Assembly: GCA_003353845.1 (NCBI GenBank)
Contig: PIVT01000034.1
Location: 1-40,451 of the forward strand
Length of the DNA: 40,451 nucleotides
Source: Pseudomonadota bacterium
GTDB lineage: Bacteria > Myxococcota_A > UBA9160 > JADFDR01
Direction: 5' to 3'
Part shown: positions 18,133-27,695 of the stretch, in pieces
Layout: the number at the start of each line of letters is the position of its first letter
Position numbering within the stretch: position 1 is the stretch's first letter
The notes under the pieces: model-generated
What the model saw: only the letters and a program-made list of their open reading frames with translations
What the model was told of the DNA's origin: nothing
The model's database searches: none
Made by a program: the position numbers and the translations under genes

Positions 18133-19071
18133 TCAGGGCTTCTTGACCTTCTTTTTCTCTTCTTCGGGTCCCAACCAACCTTCGAGCATCAGCAAGGTAG
18201 GTGAGGCAATGTAGATGGAGGAATAGGTACCCACCAGCACACCCACGGCCATGGCGAAGGAGAACGACCAGATCACCTCGCCGCCCACAAAGAGCAAGGA
18301 CAGCACGGCCAACAAAGTCGTTCCAGATGTCAGCAAGGTTCGCGACAGCGTCTGATTCACGCTCAGGTTTAGCACCGCAGGCAAGTTTGCCTTGGTGTGC
18401 GATTCCATGTTTTCGCGAATGCGATCATACACAATAATCGTGTCGTTCAGGCTGTAACCGACGATGGCCAACAGGGCGGCGAGAACGCTCAAATTGAATT
18501 CCAAGCCCAGTAACACAAACAAGCCTGCCGTCACAAAAACATCATGCAACAAGGCCACAAGCGCCCCCGGTGCAAAGCGCACACTGAAGCGGAAGGCCAC
18601 GTAAATCAAAATCAAGATGCTCGCAATAAGCAGCGATTGAATGCCGTCTCTTTTCAGCTCGGCACCTACACGCGGCCCGACGAAATCCACTCGATCTTCT
18701 TGCACGGGGCCAATGCTCTCGCGCAACTCGACCAGGATGGACTTCACCAGCCCGATGTTTTCATGCTCTTCTTCACCGCGGAACTTGATGAGAAATTGCC
18801 GGCTGCCCACATCGCCATAACGCACAACGCTGGCATCCTTTACACCCACGGCTCCCACTGCGGCACGGATACTTCCTTCCTCAGCGCCGTCCTGATCAAA
18901 GCGAACCTGTATTTCCGTACCACCCGCAAAATCAATTCCCAGTTTCAGGCCATTGGTGAAGAACATTGCCCCAGCCACCAATAAAAAGGCCAGCGACAGG
19001 CATGCACACAGCTTCCACTTACTAATGAAATCAATATTCGTCCCTGGAGGAACAATCTGAAAGAACGCCAC
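18133..19071 (-). CDS. secF: Protein translocase subunit SecF
   Basis: SecF, with SecD, uses the proton gradient to help pull preproteins through SecYEG at the periplasmic side. The 312-residue protein has a first membrane helix (about 20-42) and the KLGIDFAGGTEIQVRF motif at the start of the periplasmic P1 domain. A five-helix RND-like bundle (about 140-300) follows, with VGYSLNDTIIVYDRIREN as the family signature. It is nine bases after the secD stop. The operon order metK, SpoIID-type gene, yajC, secD, secF is evident from same-strand spacing. Confidence 0.96.
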   Translation of the reverse strand: MAFFQIVPPGTNIDFISKWKLCACLSLAFLLVAGAMFFTNGLKLGIDFAGGTEIQVRFDQDGAEEGSIRAAVGAVGVKDASVVRYGDVGSRQFLIKFRGEEEHENIGLVKSILVELRESIGPVQEDRVDFVGPRVGAELKRDGIQSLLIASILILIYVAFRFSVRFAPGALVALLHDVFVTAGLFVLLGLEFNLSVLAALLAIVGYSLNDTIIVYDRIRENMESHTKANLPAVLNLSVNQTLSRTLLTSGTTLLAVLSLLFVGGEVIWSFSFAMAVGVLVGTYSSIYIASPTLLMLEGWLGPEEEKKKVKKP

Positions 19072-19080
19072 GTGAGCCTC

Positions 19081-20691
19081 CTAAATCGACAACTCGGCGA
19101 GTTTTCGATCGCCGGGATAGAGCATAAAGAACAAGCGCGTCAGCAAGAGTGCCGACGCAACGCTGGTAAGAATGCCGATGGACAAGGTCACCGCAAAACC
19201 TTTAATGGGACCGCTTCCGTACTGGAAGAGCACAATGGCCGTAATCAAGGTCGTGATGTTGGCATCCAGGATGGTCCACGTCGCTCGATTGAAGCCGGTG
19301 TCGATGGCCGCGCGTGGCGACTTCCCCACCCGCAGTTCTTCGCGAATACGCTCGAAAATAATCACGTTGGCATCAATGGCCATACCCATGGTGAGCACCA
19401 AACCCGCAATACCGGGAAGCGTCAAGGTCGCCCTGACCATGGACATGATCCCCAACAAGACAATCATATTGATCAAGAGAGAAAGGCCCGCATAACCACC
19501 CGAGGCTTTGTAGTAGAACAAGATGAAAATCATCACGAGGCTCAAGCCTAAAATACAAGCGCGCATACCACTGCGAATGGCATCCGCACCCAAAGCCGGA
19601 CCAATGCTGCGTTCTTCTTCCACACCAATGGGAATGGCCAGGGAACCGGAACGCAGGATGATGGCGAGATCAGCCGCTTCCTGCGACGTAAAACTACCTT
19701 GGATGAAACCTCTTCCCCCTGGAATGGGGTCATTGATAGAAGGGGCGCTGTGAACATCGCCGTCCAAGACGATGGCGAGTTGTTTATCGCGATTTTCCGA
19801 AGCGGTGAGGTTTTTGAAGAGTTTCGCACCGTCGGGATCAAACACAAAGTCCACCACCCAACCCGCGCGTGGATCCATGCGGATGCTGGCGCGATCGAGC
19901 TTCTCTCCCGTCACGGCAGCCGTGTCGGGCACGAGGTAGGCATAAAGGACGTTCTCCGTGCCGTCTTCTTTCTGCACAACGGCCACCGAGCCTTCGGGAT
20001 ACCCGTCGGGATACTGTTCAGCCAGGAGTTCTGCTGTGGGTGCTGCGGCTTGTACCAACTTAAACTCAAGCAACCCCGTAATTTCGGTGATGCGAATAAT
20101 TTGATCGCGATCGACCTGGCTGCCCGGGATCTGTACCAAGATGCGATCTTTGCCGTTTCGAGCCACGACGGAATCTTGAATACCATTAATAGGGTCGGAA
20201 ACGCGGCGGCGCAGCACTTCCAGCACCTGTGCCATGGCGTTTTCACGCACATCCTTATCCCAGGAGGGCTGCAGCTTATAAATCAGTCGGCCTTCACTGG
20301 TGGTTTTCAGATCGAGTACACCGACCTCATCCTGAATCACCCTTTTGGTCGCTTCGAGGGGATCACCCTCTCCTCCGACAGGCCTCACCGCGATTTCGAG
20401 GGCCTCTTCATCCACCGCCAATTCCGAGGTCGATATCTTTTTATTACCCAACTCTTCCTTGATCACATCGCGCAAATAGGCGAGTTCGCGCTGCACGGCG
20501 ACATCCAAATCGGCGCCATACACCAGGTGGAACCCCCCTTGGAGGTCGAGGCCCAGGCGCAAGCCTTCGTCAGGCAAGAAAGCGCTATTCAGTCGCGTGT
20601 CTTTGGAAATAAAATTAGAGGCTGTATACAAACCGAACAGAGCAATGACCAAAGCCATGCTGATCGTGCGCCAACGTAAACTCGAGCTCAC
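19081..20691 (-). CDS. secD: Protein translocase subunit SecD
   Basis: SecD is the large partner of SecF. Residues 8-28 are the first membrane helix, and GLDLQGGFHLVYGAD begins the periplasmic domain. A long periplasmic region (to about 360) includes the LEFKLV segment and the ISVD-like repeats. The C-terminal five-helix bundle carries GMAIDANVIIFERIREELR, the family hallmark. The length (536) is normal for deltaproteobacteria. The start overlaps the yajC stop by four bases. Confidence 0.97.
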   Translation of the reverse strand: MSSSLRWRTISMALVIALFGLYTASNFISKDTRLNSAFLPDEGLRLGLDLQGGFHLVYGADLDVAVQRELAYLRDVIKEELGNKKISTSELAVDEEALEIAVRPVGGEGDPLEATKRVIQDEVGVLDLKTTSEGRLIYKLQPSWDKDVRENAMAQVLEVLRRRVSDPINGIQDSVVARNGKDRILVQIPGSQVDRDQIIRITEITGLLEFKLVQAAAPTAELLAEQYPDGYPEGSVAVVQKEDGTENVLYAYLVPDTAAVTGEKLDRASIRMDPRAGWVVDFVFDPDGAKLFKNLTASENRDKQLAIVLDGDVHSAPSINDPIPGGRGFIQGSFTSQEAADLAIILRSGSLAIPIGVEEERSIGPALGADAIRSGMRACILGLSLVMIFILFYYKASGGYAGLSLLINMIVLLGIMSMVRATLTLPGIAGLVLTMGMAIDANVIIFERIREELRVGKSPRAAIDTGFNRATWTILDANITTLITAIVLFQYGSGPIKGFAVTLSIGILTSVASALLLTRLFFMLYPGDRKLAELSI

Positions 20692-21032
20692 GACGCTCCT
20701 CCTTTATCCGTCTTCTCTGACTTTTTTTGCACGATCTCGATCTTATTGCGACCCGCCTTGATACGCACGCGTTCACCTTTGACCGTGGCCACATCCAAGG
20801 TGAGTTCGTCATCCGCAATACCGGACACAGTCCCCCACAAGCCACCTGCCGTCATGACGCGATCGTCTTTCTCAATGGCCGCCACTTTGGCTTCATGCTC
20901 TTTCTGTCGCTTTTGCTGTGGACGAATTAATAGGAAATAGAAAATGGCGAAGATCAACACCATGGGCAGCAATTGCAGACCAGCGCCCGGCGCATCGCCA
21001 GCCAAAACAATAGTTCCTAGTACCAAATTCAT
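20688..21032 (-). CDS. yajC: Preprotein translocase subunit YajC
   Basis: YajC is a small inner-membrane accessory of the SecDF complex. The 114-residue protein has one N-terminal membrane helix (about 18-38, LLPMVLIFAIFYFLLIRPQQ), followed by the signature RPQQKRQKEHEA and a small soluble domain with DRVMTAGGLWGTV. The C-terminal tail is Lys/Ser-rich. Adjacency to secD and secF confirms the assignment. Confidence 0.96.
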   Translation of the reverse strand: MNLVLGTIVLAGDAPGAGLQLLPMVLIFAIFYFLLIRPQQKRQKEHEAKVAAIEKDDRVMTAGGLWGTVSGIADDELTLDVATVKGERVRIKAGRNKIEIVQKKSEKTDKGGAS

Positions 21033-21062
21033 TTTTACACCTCATTGCCGAGGGTCAAACCC

Positions 21063-22232
21063 CTACCGGCTCCCTGTTTGCGACGCAGGAGGAATAGGCG
21101 CCTCCCCTGTTCTTCGCAAGTGGTTGCGCAAGCTCGTTCCCGGGTAAAAGTGGGCCAGAATTTCTCGATAGCCTTTTCCGTCCAGGGCCATGGATTGCGC
21201 CCCCCACTGGCTCATTCCAACACCATGTCCGTAACCGGATCCCACAAAAATAAAATTACCCTCTTCCGTGGGTTGGACTTCAAACAAGGTGCTGCGCAAA
21301 ACAGTAAATCCCAGTAACTCGCGCAGCTCTTTGCCCGAAGTTTTCGCGTTCTGGCGTGTCCCATGAAACGTTATCTGCTCAACCCGGCCGCTTGACGTCC
21401 GTTTGGAGATCTCGATCCGTTTAATTTTTCCGACGGCAAATCCCGCAGAGGCCAGAACCCGGCCCAGTTCCTTGGGCGAGAGTTCCAAACGCCAATAAGC
21501 GTCAGGGGATTCCCATTCGTCCTCAATGGAGATGCTCACCAGATAAGGAATCTCCTCACCCCACACCTCCTGCGCTGAGGCCGTTTGCCCTCCGGCGTTA
21601 GCATGATAGGCGGCAAGAATCGGTTTCCCAAGGTACGAGACGTATTCTCCACTTGTTTTTCGCACGATGGACAGGGCGCGTTCGCGCTCGGCGTCCACAC
21701 CCCCATAGACCTGACTGGTCGTATCCGAGCGCAAGTCGTAGGGAGCCGCCCTGGACTTTTCCATTTGAGCCATGGCATAGGTCCGTGCCACGACGGCCTG
21801 AGCGTACAGCGCTTCGAGTTTCCAAGTGGAATAGGCCTCTCGGAACAGGGTTCCGGCCACATACTCATCCAGAGACAGCTCATTGATGATTAATACCCCG
21901 GCTCCTGCCCGCTGGACCCGGATCTGACCTCTGTAATGCTTTTTCGCCCATTCGATGGGCTGACCGCTCTCGATCAGGGCGGCGCGGCCCACGCTCTGGC
22001 CGTTGATTTCCAGCCCCGCCCCCTTGATTCCCACCTTTTTCCAGATCTGCCGCGTGGAGCCAGACGCGGTGACACCCAAGCGAATGGGACCCGACCCCTC
22101 GTACAGCAAGACTCGAACCAGCTCGTCCGTGGCCGCCCCAGCCAGCGCGGGCACGGAAAAAGCCGCGCACACAAAGGTCATGAAGCCGACAACAAAGAAA
22201 GCCGCACGAGAGTAATGAGATTTCCGTCTCAC
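21063..22232 (-). CDS. SpoIID/LytB-domain protein, predicted exported peptidoglycan-active enzyme
   Basis: SpoIID-domain proteins are lytic transglycosylases or amidase-associated factors acting on peptidoglycan. The GTG at 22232 gives a proper signal peptide: a basic VRRKSHYSR start, a hydrophobic core, then VPALAGA. It is preceded by GGAGG at 22247-22243, ten bases away. The open frame continues to an ATG at 22349, but that would overlap metK by 52 bases and bury the signal peptide. The SpoIID domain (about 120-330 of the mature numbering) shows LSLDEYVAGTLFRE, the AQAVVARTYAM box, ANAGGQTASAQEVWG, and a C-terminal GSGYGHGVGMSQWGAQSMA signature. The protein ends in a short Arg/Pro-rich tail. 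This organism has no other sporulation sign here; the family also occurs in non-sporeformers. Confidence 0.87.
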   Translation of the reverse strand: MRRKSHYSRAAFFVVGFMTFVCAAFSVPALAGAATDELVRVLLYEGSGPIRLGVTASGSTRQIWKKVGIKGAGLEINGQSVGRAALIESGQPIEWAKKHYRGQIRVQRAGAGVLIINELSLDEYVAGTLFREAYSTWKLEALYAQAVVARTYAMAQMEKSRAAPYDLRSDTTSQVYGGVDAERERALSIVRKTSGEYVSYLGKPILAAYHANAGGQTASAQEVWGEEIPYLVSISIEDEWESPDAYWRLELSPKELGRVLASAGFAVGKIKRIEISKRTSSGRVEQITFHGTRQNAKTSGKELRELLGFTVLRSTLFEVQPTEEGNFIFVGSGYGHGVGMSQWGAQSMALDGKGYREILAHFYPGTSLRNHLRRTGEAPIPPASQTGSR

Positions 22233-22297
22233 TCTTGCGCGGCCTCCAATGAAAGGCGAAGCGATAGTCACTTCTATATTACGACTTCCCGGCGTTC

Positions 22298-23464
22298 CTA
22301 CTTCCCGGCAGCTTTGCGCAGGACGTCGGCTCGATCCGTTTCTTCCCATTTGAATCCCAAACCTTCGCGACCGAAATGACCGTGGTAGGAGGTCTGGCGG
22401 AACTGCGGACGGCGCAGGTCCAATTCACGGATAATGGCGCTGGGCGTCAGGTCAAACTGATCGCACACGATGTTTTCCAAGGTCTCATCGTCCACGGACC
22501 CTGTTCCAAAGCTATCGACGCGAATGGAGACCGGCTTGGCCACACCGATGGCATAGGCCAGTTGCACCTCACAGCGCGTCGCCAAGCCCGCAGCCACCAC
22601 ATTCTTGGCAACCCAACGCGAGGCGTAAGCAGCGCTGCGATCCACCTTTGTGGAATCCTTGCCCGAGAACGCGCCACCACCGTGTCGGCCCATGCCACCG
22701 TAGGTGTCTACGATGATCTTGCGACCGGTGAGACCCGCGTCGCCCATGGGACCGCCCACGACGAACTTGCCCGTGGGATTCACATGGAAGGCTGTTTTGT
22801 CGTCAATCAGGGCACCCGGCAAAGTGGGCCGAATAACTTTTTCGATGATCTCTTTGGATAGCTGATCGTGGGACACATCCTCGGAGTGCTGTGTCGAGAC
22901 GACCACGGCATCGATTCGCACCGGCTTGTCGCCGTCGTACTCCAAGGTCACCTGGGACTTGGCGTCGGGGCGCAAATAAGCAAGCTCACCCGACTCCAAG
23001 TGGGCGCGATGGGCCTCGATGAGTTGGTGGGCATAGCGAATCGGAGCTGGCATGAGTTCCGGGGTTTCGTCACAGGCATAACCAAACATCATGCCCTGAT
23101 CGCCGGCACCCAGTTCCTGGTGCAAGCCTTCGCCCTCGGTCACACCCTGGGCGATGTCGGGAGACTGCTTGCCCAAGGCGATGAGCACACCACAGGTGGC
23201 ACCGTCAAAACCCATGTCGGAGCTGGTGTATCCAATGTCTTTGACCACCTGGCGGACCAGCGCGGTGTAATCGACATTGGCGTTGGTGGTAATCTCACCG
23301 GCCAGCATCACGAGCCCTGTAGTGGTGGCTGTCTCACACGCAACGCGCGAGCCTGAATCTTGCTCGAGAATTGCATCGAGGACGGCGTCCGACACCTGGT
23401 CGCACATCTTATCGGGATGGCCCATGGAGACGGATTCGGAAGTAAAAAGGGATCGACGTGCCAT
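22298..23464 (-). CDS. metK: S-adenosylmethionine synthetase
   Basis: MetK makes S-adenosylmethionine from ATP and methionine in the cytoplasm. The N-terminal motif [19 protein letters not shown] holds the ATP-binding His and Asp. The second hallmark is [12 protein letters not shown], and the third is [19 protein letters not shown], the phosphate loop. At 388 residues it is full length. The ribosome site AGGAG lies 6-10 bases upstream of the ATG. The 157-base gap before it contains a GC-rich hairpin (23539-23557) but no SAM riboswitch that I can recognise. Confidence 0.98.
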   Translation of the reverse strand: MARRSLFTSESVSMGHPDKMCDQVSDAVLDAILEQDSGSRVACETATTTGLVMLAGEITTNANVDYTALVRQVVKDIGYTSSDMGFDGATCGVLIALGKQSPDIAQGVTEGEGLHQELGAGDQGMMFGYACDETPELMPAPIRYAHQLIEAHRAHLESGELAYLRPDAKSQVTLEYDGDKPVRIDAVVVSTQHSEDVSHDQLSKEIIEKVIRPTLPGALIDDKTAFHVNPTGKFVVGGPMGDAGLTGRKIIVDTYGGMGRHGGGAFSGKDSTKVDRSAAYASRWVAKNVVAAGLATRCEVQLAYAIGVAKPVSIRVDSFGTGSVDDETLENIVCDQFDLTPSAIIRELDLRRPQFRQTSYHGHFGREGLGFKWEETDRADVLRKAAGK

Positions 23465-23621
23465 AATAGCTCCTGTTAGAAATCTGAAGTGGTGCGCAAG
23501 TTAGTTCAATGTCCCCCTAGCTTCAATCGCTGAAACCAGGAGCGCCAGCGGCGCCCCACCGGCAAGTAATAAGCAATTCTCTGTGTCTGAATAGGGGTTC
23601 TAGCTCTCCCCCAGCATCCGT

Positions 23622-23894
23622 TTAGCTCTCTCGCCCCTCAATCAGCAGTCCAAGGCGTCGCACGGCATCTTCGGCATCGACACCCACCGCACGAATGCGA
23701 AGCGTCGTTCCGGGGCTGGCGGCTAGGGATAGCAAGGACAGCACACTGTCGCCATTAACCCATTCATCGCCTCTGGAAACAAGGACTTCGGATTTGTACT
23801 CAGCCGCAAGCGTGACGAACTGCCCGGCGGGGCGAGCATGCAATCCATGTTCTGCACCCACGACGAATGCCTGTTCGTATTCAGCCGCTGTCAT
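23622..23894 (-). CDS. ptsH: HPr-family phosphocarrier protein
   Basis: HPr carries phosphate from enzyme I to EIIA proteins. The start at 23894 (MTAAEYEQAF) gives 90 residues, the family length; a longer frame to 23987 would only run into the EIIA gene. His19 in GLHARPAG is the phosphoacceptor. Ser50 in NGDSVLSLLSLAA aligns with the regulatory Ser46 that HPr kinase modifies, which fits the hprK gene two genes upstream. It begins one base after the EIIA stop. It is the last gene of the lptC-to-ptsH run; the usual next gene, ptsI (enzyme I), is absent, and metK follows after 157 bases. Confidence 0.94.
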   Translation of the reverse strand: MTAAEYEQAFVVGAEHGLHARPAGQFVTLAAEYKSEVLVSRGDEWVNGDSVLSLLSLAASPGTTLRIRAVGVDAEDAVRRLGLLIEGRES

Positions 23895-23895
23895 T

Positions 23896-24315
23896 TCATT
23901 TCCCGTCTCCAGGATCCAAGGGGAGAAGATCGCTGGCGACCGAAATATTGCGTTGCCCGTAATCGCGAATGAAACGCGCGAGTTCATCCAGTGTGCGTTC
24001 TTTCTTCAATGTGGCCAGCTTGATCAGCATGGGAAGATTGACGCCCGTGACCACCTCGACTTTGCGCTCGTTCAAAAAGGAAAGACTGATATTGGAGGGC
24101 GTACCACCGAACATGTCCGTCAACACCAACACGCCCTCGCCTTGATCGGCTTTCTTCAAGGTCTCTTCGATGGCCGCGCGCATTTCTTCTACGGTTTGTT
24201 CGGGCTCTACGGACAGCGCATAAAACTCTGGCGCACCCGGGACGATCAGACGCAACGCCCGAATGAATTCCAGTCCCAAGCTGTAATGCGTCACTACTAA
24301 GACACCAACACTCAT
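23896..24315 (-). CDS. PTS EIIA component, mannose family
   Basis: The 139-residue protein starts MSVGVLVVTHYSLG, with His10 at the position of the phosphoacceptor in ManX-type EIIA domains. The rest shows the family's open alpha/beta pattern: GVLVLTDMFGGTPSNISL is the classic Asp-Met-Phe-Gly-Gly-Thr motif, then VVTGVNLPMLIKLA. The ATG shares its A with the rapZ stop (TAATG); a longer frame to 24426 would overlap rapZ. No EIIB, EIIC or EIID gene is nearby, so it most likely serves a regulatory rather than sugar-transport role, as in other deltaproteobacterial PTS clusters. Confidence 0.92.
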   Translation of the reverse strand: MSVGVLVVTHYSLGLEFIRALRLIVPGAPEFYALSVEPEQTVEEMRAAIEETLKKADQGEGVLVLTDMFGGTPSNISLSFLNERKVEVVTGVNLPMLIKLATLKKERTLDELARFIRDYGQRNISVASDLLPLDPGDGK

Positions 24316-25181
24316 TATTCTTTCCTCACATCGCGGTGCGTCACATTTACCTGGTGACCTGCCGCGGCAAGACTTTGTGCAATGGACTCGGCCACCGCGA
24401 CGGATCGATGTCGCCCCCCGGTACAACCCACCCCGATGGTGAGATAGGCTTTTCCTTCGGCATCGTACAATGGCATTAAAAACGACAGGAGGCGATCCAA
24501 GTGCTCCAGAAACGCCTTGGCCTCCGTCGCCTCCAACACAAACGCTGCAACTTCTGGATCCAACCCCGTGCGCGCCTTCAAGTCAGGCTCAAAATAGGGG
24601 TTGGGCAGAAATCGGACGTCGAAGAGTAACTCGGCTGCCTTGGGTGTGCCAAACCGAAAACCAAAGGAACTTAGGTTAATTACGGTCCTACGTTCCCTAC
24701 CTGACACATCACGCAAAACAGCCTCTTTGAGCTGGTGAACGTTCATATCTGAGCTATCCAGGACGAAATCGGCCAAACCCGCCACTTCTCTCAGTAAATG
24801 CCGCTCCAAATCCACGCCGTCCTCGACGTTCCCCGTCGGGGCCAGGGGATGTACCCGCCGCGTCTCCCTGTAGCGATTGACCAAAACCTCATTGGAGCAT
24901 TCCAGGAACAGGATCCGGACCTGGGCGCTCTGCTCGCGCAATTCGCCGATCATCTGGGGCAAACCCGACAAAAAGGCCTTCTCTCGGGCGTCGATGGCCA
25001 GGGCAATACGCTCCACCGAGGCCTCTGCCTTGCTGCACAAGTCCAGAAATTGTTCAACGAGCATGGGCGGCAAGTTGTCAACGCAGTAAAAGCCCACATC
25101 TTCCAAGGCCGCCATGGCCGTACTTTTCCCACTCCCCGACAGCCCACTCACCACTACGATTTCTGGGACAGATTTCTTCAT
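24315..25181 (-). CDS. rapZ: RNase adapter protein RapZ / YvcJ-family nucleotide-binding protein
   Basis: RapZ family proteins bind nucleotides, and in enteric bacteria guide RNase E to a small RNA controlling amino-sugar synthesis. The 288-residue protein has Walker A GLSGSGKS (13-20), the FYCVDNLPP segment, and the C-terminal signature IGVGCTGGRHRSVAVAE, which contributes to the fold used for regulation. The start overlaps the hprK stop by four bases. Position between hprK and EIIA is the standard order in deltaproteobacteria. Which RNA or protein it regulates here is unknown. Confidence 0.95.
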   Translation of the reverse strand: MKKSVPEIVVVSGLSGSGKSTAMAALEDVGFYCVDNLPPMLVEQFLDLCSKAEASVERIALAIDAREKAFLSGLPQMIGELREQSAQVRILFLECSNEVLVNRYRETRRVHPLAPTGNVEDGVDLERHLLREVAGLADFVLDSSDMNVHQLKEAVLRDVSGRERRTVINLSSFGFRFGTPKAAELLFDVRFLPNPYFEPDLKARTGLDPEVAAFVLEATEAKAFLEHLDRLLSFLMPLYDAEGKAYLTIGVGCTGGRHRSVAVAESIAQSLAAAGHQVNVTHRDVRKE

Positions 25182-25732
25182 GACGATCTCATCCCCCCGA
25201 TCCGTGCATCCAAGCGTTCCGCGGCGCTTTGCCCGAGACCGCGCTGCAAGTGATCTCGCGCCGCCAATTCGACCACGGTGGCCAGGCTATCCAGCGCACG
25301 GAGGGGAAGAAGTAAGCGGGGGATTTCCACCTCGGCCAAGGCCACCCGCTCCCGTTCCACGCCGGTACGATCATACACCTTCCCTGGCACCCAACTCTCA
25401 AGATCACAAATCAAGTCCACACGGTGATGGTCGAGAACGGCTTCGGCGCCGTAGAGCTCAGAAATATCCACAATGCCCACGCCGCGAATTTCCAGATGGT
25501 GGCGAATCGCATCGGGGCTGCGTCCCATGAGCCCTCCCGCTGCTGCAGGCGCAAGCAAGACCACATCGTCCGAGACCAAGGAAAAACCGCGTCGAATCAG
25601 CTCCAAGGCACACTCACTCTTGCCTATACCACTGATGCCGCGCAGCAAGATGCCCACACCCAATACAGCCACCAAGGTGCCGTGACAGCGAGTGCCTGAG
25701 GAATCACCGACCGCCAAGGGTCCGCGAATCAC
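25178..25732 (-). CDS. hprK: Short HPr kinase/phosphorylase (C-terminal domain form)
   Basis: HprK phosphorylates and dephosphorylates the regulatory Ser of HPr. The catalytic domain is complete: His in CHGTLVAVLG, Walker A GISGIGKS, VSDDVVLLAP, and the signature EIRGVGIVDISELYG. The N-terminal domain of classic Gram-positive HprK (about 130 residues) is missing, as in alphaproteobacterial short forms. I chose the GTG at 25732, which gives 184 residues and starts just after the ptsN stop. The frame continues upstream to 25834, but only by overlapping ptsN by 86 bases. Lack of a strong ribosome site leaves the start uncertain. Confidence 0.9.
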   Translation of the reverse strand: MIRGPLAVGDSSGTRCHGTLVAVLGVGILLRGISGIGKSECALELIRRGFSLVSDDVVLLAPAAAGGLMGRSPDAIRHHLEIRGVGIVDISELYGAEAVLDHHRVDLICDLESWVPGKVYDRTGVERERVALAEVEIPRLLLPLRALDSLATVVELAARDHLQRGLGQSAAERLDARIGGMRSS

Positions 25733-25748
25733 AGGGTCGCCCGCCCTA

Positions 25749-26210
25749 CTAGAAACGGGCGTCCTCGGCTTGGATGGCTTGTACAATCTCTTCACACGTC
25801 TCTGCCTCGAGTAGACTTTCTCGAAACGTTTCATCGCGCAGGAAGCGCGAAATGCGGGCCAGGGCCTTCAGGTGCTGCCCACCCGAACTCTCGGGGACAA
25901 CCAGCACGAAGAAAAGATGCGTGGGTTGACCGTCTATGGAATCAAAGTCGACGCCCTTGCGACTGCGTGCAAAAGCGACCAGGAGTTGATTGAGGTTGGC
26001 AATGCGGCCGTGAGGGATTGCCACCCCTTCACCCATGCCCGTGCTCTGCAGGCTTTCGCGTTCGCGAAGCACGCTAACCAATTTTTCTGCATTCAAGCTC
26101 GGCTCGGTAGCAGCCAGTACATTGGCCATCTCGACGAGGGCCCCATCTTTGTCCTTCGATTCGAGATCGAGGATCACTGCTTCCTGCACAAGAATATTCG
26201 AGATCTTCAT
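25749..26210 (-). CDS. ptsN: Nitrogen-regulatory EIIA-Ntr (PTS fructose-type EIIA)
   Basis: EIIA-Ntr is a phospho-signal protein of the regulatory PTS, affecting potassium uptake and nitrogen/carbon balance. The 153-residue protein has His67 in GVAIPHGRI, the phosphoacceptor, preceded by the ESLQSTGMGEG loop. The VLVVPESSGGQHLKAL segment is also typical. It lies 27 bases downstream of rpoN. In many proteobacteria hpf sits between rpoN and ptsN; here there is no room for it. Confidence 0.96.
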   Translation of the reverse strand: MKISNILVQEAVILDLESKDKDGALVEMANVLAATEPSLNAEKLVSVLRERESLQSTGMGEGVAIPHGRIANLNQLLVAFARSRKGVDFDSIDGQPTHLFFVLVVPESSGGQHLKALARISRFLRDETFRESLLEAETCEEIVQAIQAEDARF

Positions 26211-26237
26211 CGCACTCCCCAGATATCGGCGGGCAAG

Positions 26238-27695
26238 TTACCCGACTATGCGACGTTTCGTCGAGGAGAGAAGGTTCATTGATTCACGATATTTCGTCAC
26301 GGTTCGGCGCGCAATATCGATATTGGCCACTTTCAGCATTTCGGCGATGCGCTGATCGGAGAGGGGACGGCGCGAATCCTCATTAATAATGATGCGCCGG
26401 ATCTTTTCCTTCACGCTTTCGCTGGCAATGGATTCACCGTTGAAGCGCCCGATGCTCGAATTAAAGAAATATTTCAACTCAAAGACGCCCTGCGGGGTAT
26501 GTACGTACTTATTGGTTGTCACCCGGCTCACCGTGGATTCATGCATTTCGATGTCCTCGGCCACGTCGCGCAAGTTCAAGGGAACCAGGTATTGGACCCC
26601 TTTTTCGAAAAACTCGCGCTGGAAGCGAATCAGGCTCTTCACCACTTTATAGATGGTGCGTTGGCGCTGATGAATGGACTTGATCAGCCAGAGCGCTGAC
26701 CTCACTTTGTCTTGCACATATTCCTTGGTATCCGCGCTGGTGTCTCGTTCCTTACCCAAGAGATCGCGGTAGAAGTTGCTCATGCGCAATTTGGGCATGC
26801 CATCTTCATTCAAAACAATATGAAAATCTTCCCCCACTTTATACACATAGATGTCGGGGGTGATGTAGACGGGATCATCTTCGGCATAAGCGCGTCCGGG
26901 CTGGGGATCCAGCTGGGCGATGTCACGAGCCAGGGCCGCAACGTCCTCGATGCTGACATCCAGGCTGCGTGCGATGGAGCGGAAGTCTTTGCGTTGCAGG
27001 GCGTCCAGGTGTTGGTCGATCACCTTGTAAACCAAGGGATCTCCCATGCCCGTAGTGGGCAATTGCATCATCAAGCATTCACGCAAGTCGCGTGCGGCAA
27101 TGCCGGGCGGATCCAACTGATGCACTTTGCGCAGCACCGAAGCCACCATGTCTTCTTCCACACCCGCGCTGCGCGCAATCTCTAAATTCGAGGCCTTGAG
27201 ATAACCGTTGGCATCCAGATTACCCACGATCCAGTTGGCCACCTCCGCCTCCTGCTCGTCAAAGTCCGAGAGATGGATCTGCCATTCCAAGTGATCAGCC
27301 AGGCTTTCGCGCTTGGTCAGCGTCGCGTCAAAGGCACGCTCCTCGTCGTCGCCGGGTGCCTGGTTATAAGAGGTTTGGGGACGGGAATCGATGTAATCCT
27401 GCCAGTCGACATCGGCCACCTTCTCGGCATCAGTGGGCTCGCGATTCTCGGCCACCTCGCCGGAATCGACGGGTGAAACATCCGGTGTCTCCGCTTCGCG
27501 CGTGGCCTCCAGCGACGAGCGATCCTCCTCGGCGGCTTCCACCTCTTCCAAGACGGGGTTTTCTTGCAGCTCTTGCTGAATGAGATTCGACAACTCCAGC
27601 CGGTTCAACTGCAGAAGCTTGATGGCCTGCTGCAACTGCGGCGTCATGACAAGCTGCTGCGACAGCTTGATGGTTTGTCTTAGCTCAATAGGCAT
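26238..27695 (-). CDS. rpoN: RNA polymerase sigma-54 factor
   Basis: RpoN directs polymerase to -24/-12 promoters that need enhancer-binding activators. The start at 27695 gives MPIELRQTIKLSQQLVMTPQLQQAIKLLQ, the conserved activator-interacting region I. TAAGGA lies at 27706-27701 with five-base spacing; the frame's upstream ATG at 27734 lacks this. An acidic region II (about 50-110) follows. The core-binding domain, the HTH and the RpoN box ARRTVTKYRE (462-471 of 485) complete it. lptB is upstream and ptsN downstream, the widely conserved order. Confidence 0.97.
   Translation of the reverse strand: MPIELRQTIKLSQQLVMTPQLQQAIKLLQLNRLELSNLIQQELQENPVLEEVEAAEEDRSSLEATREAETPDVSPVDSGEVAENREPTDAEKVADVDWQDYIDSRPQTSYNQAPGDDEERAFDATLTKRESLADHLEWQIHLSDFDEQEAEVANWIVGNLDANGYLKASNLEIARSAGVEEDMVASVLRKVHQLDPPGIAARDLRECLMMQLPTTGMGDPLVYKVIDQHLDALQRKDFRSIARSLDVSIEDVAALARDIAQLDPQPGRAYAEDDPVYITPDIYVYKVGEDFHIVLNEDGMPKLRMSNFYRDLLGKERDTSADTKEYVQDKVRSALWLIKSIHQRQRTIYKVVKSLIRFQREFFEKGVQYLVPLNLRDVAEDIEMHESTVSRVTTNKYVHTPQGVFELKYFFNSSIGRFNGESIASESVKEKIRRIIINEDSRRPLSDQRIAEMLKVANIDIARRTVTKYRESMNLLSSTKRRIVG

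Noticed and set aside
23465-23621. Possible SAM riboswitch upstream of metK
   Set aside because: I compared the leader by eye with SAM-I, SAM-II, SAM-III and SAH motifs and found none of their conserved cores; only a GC-rich hairpin at 23539-23557 without a T-run. A covariance-model search would settle it.
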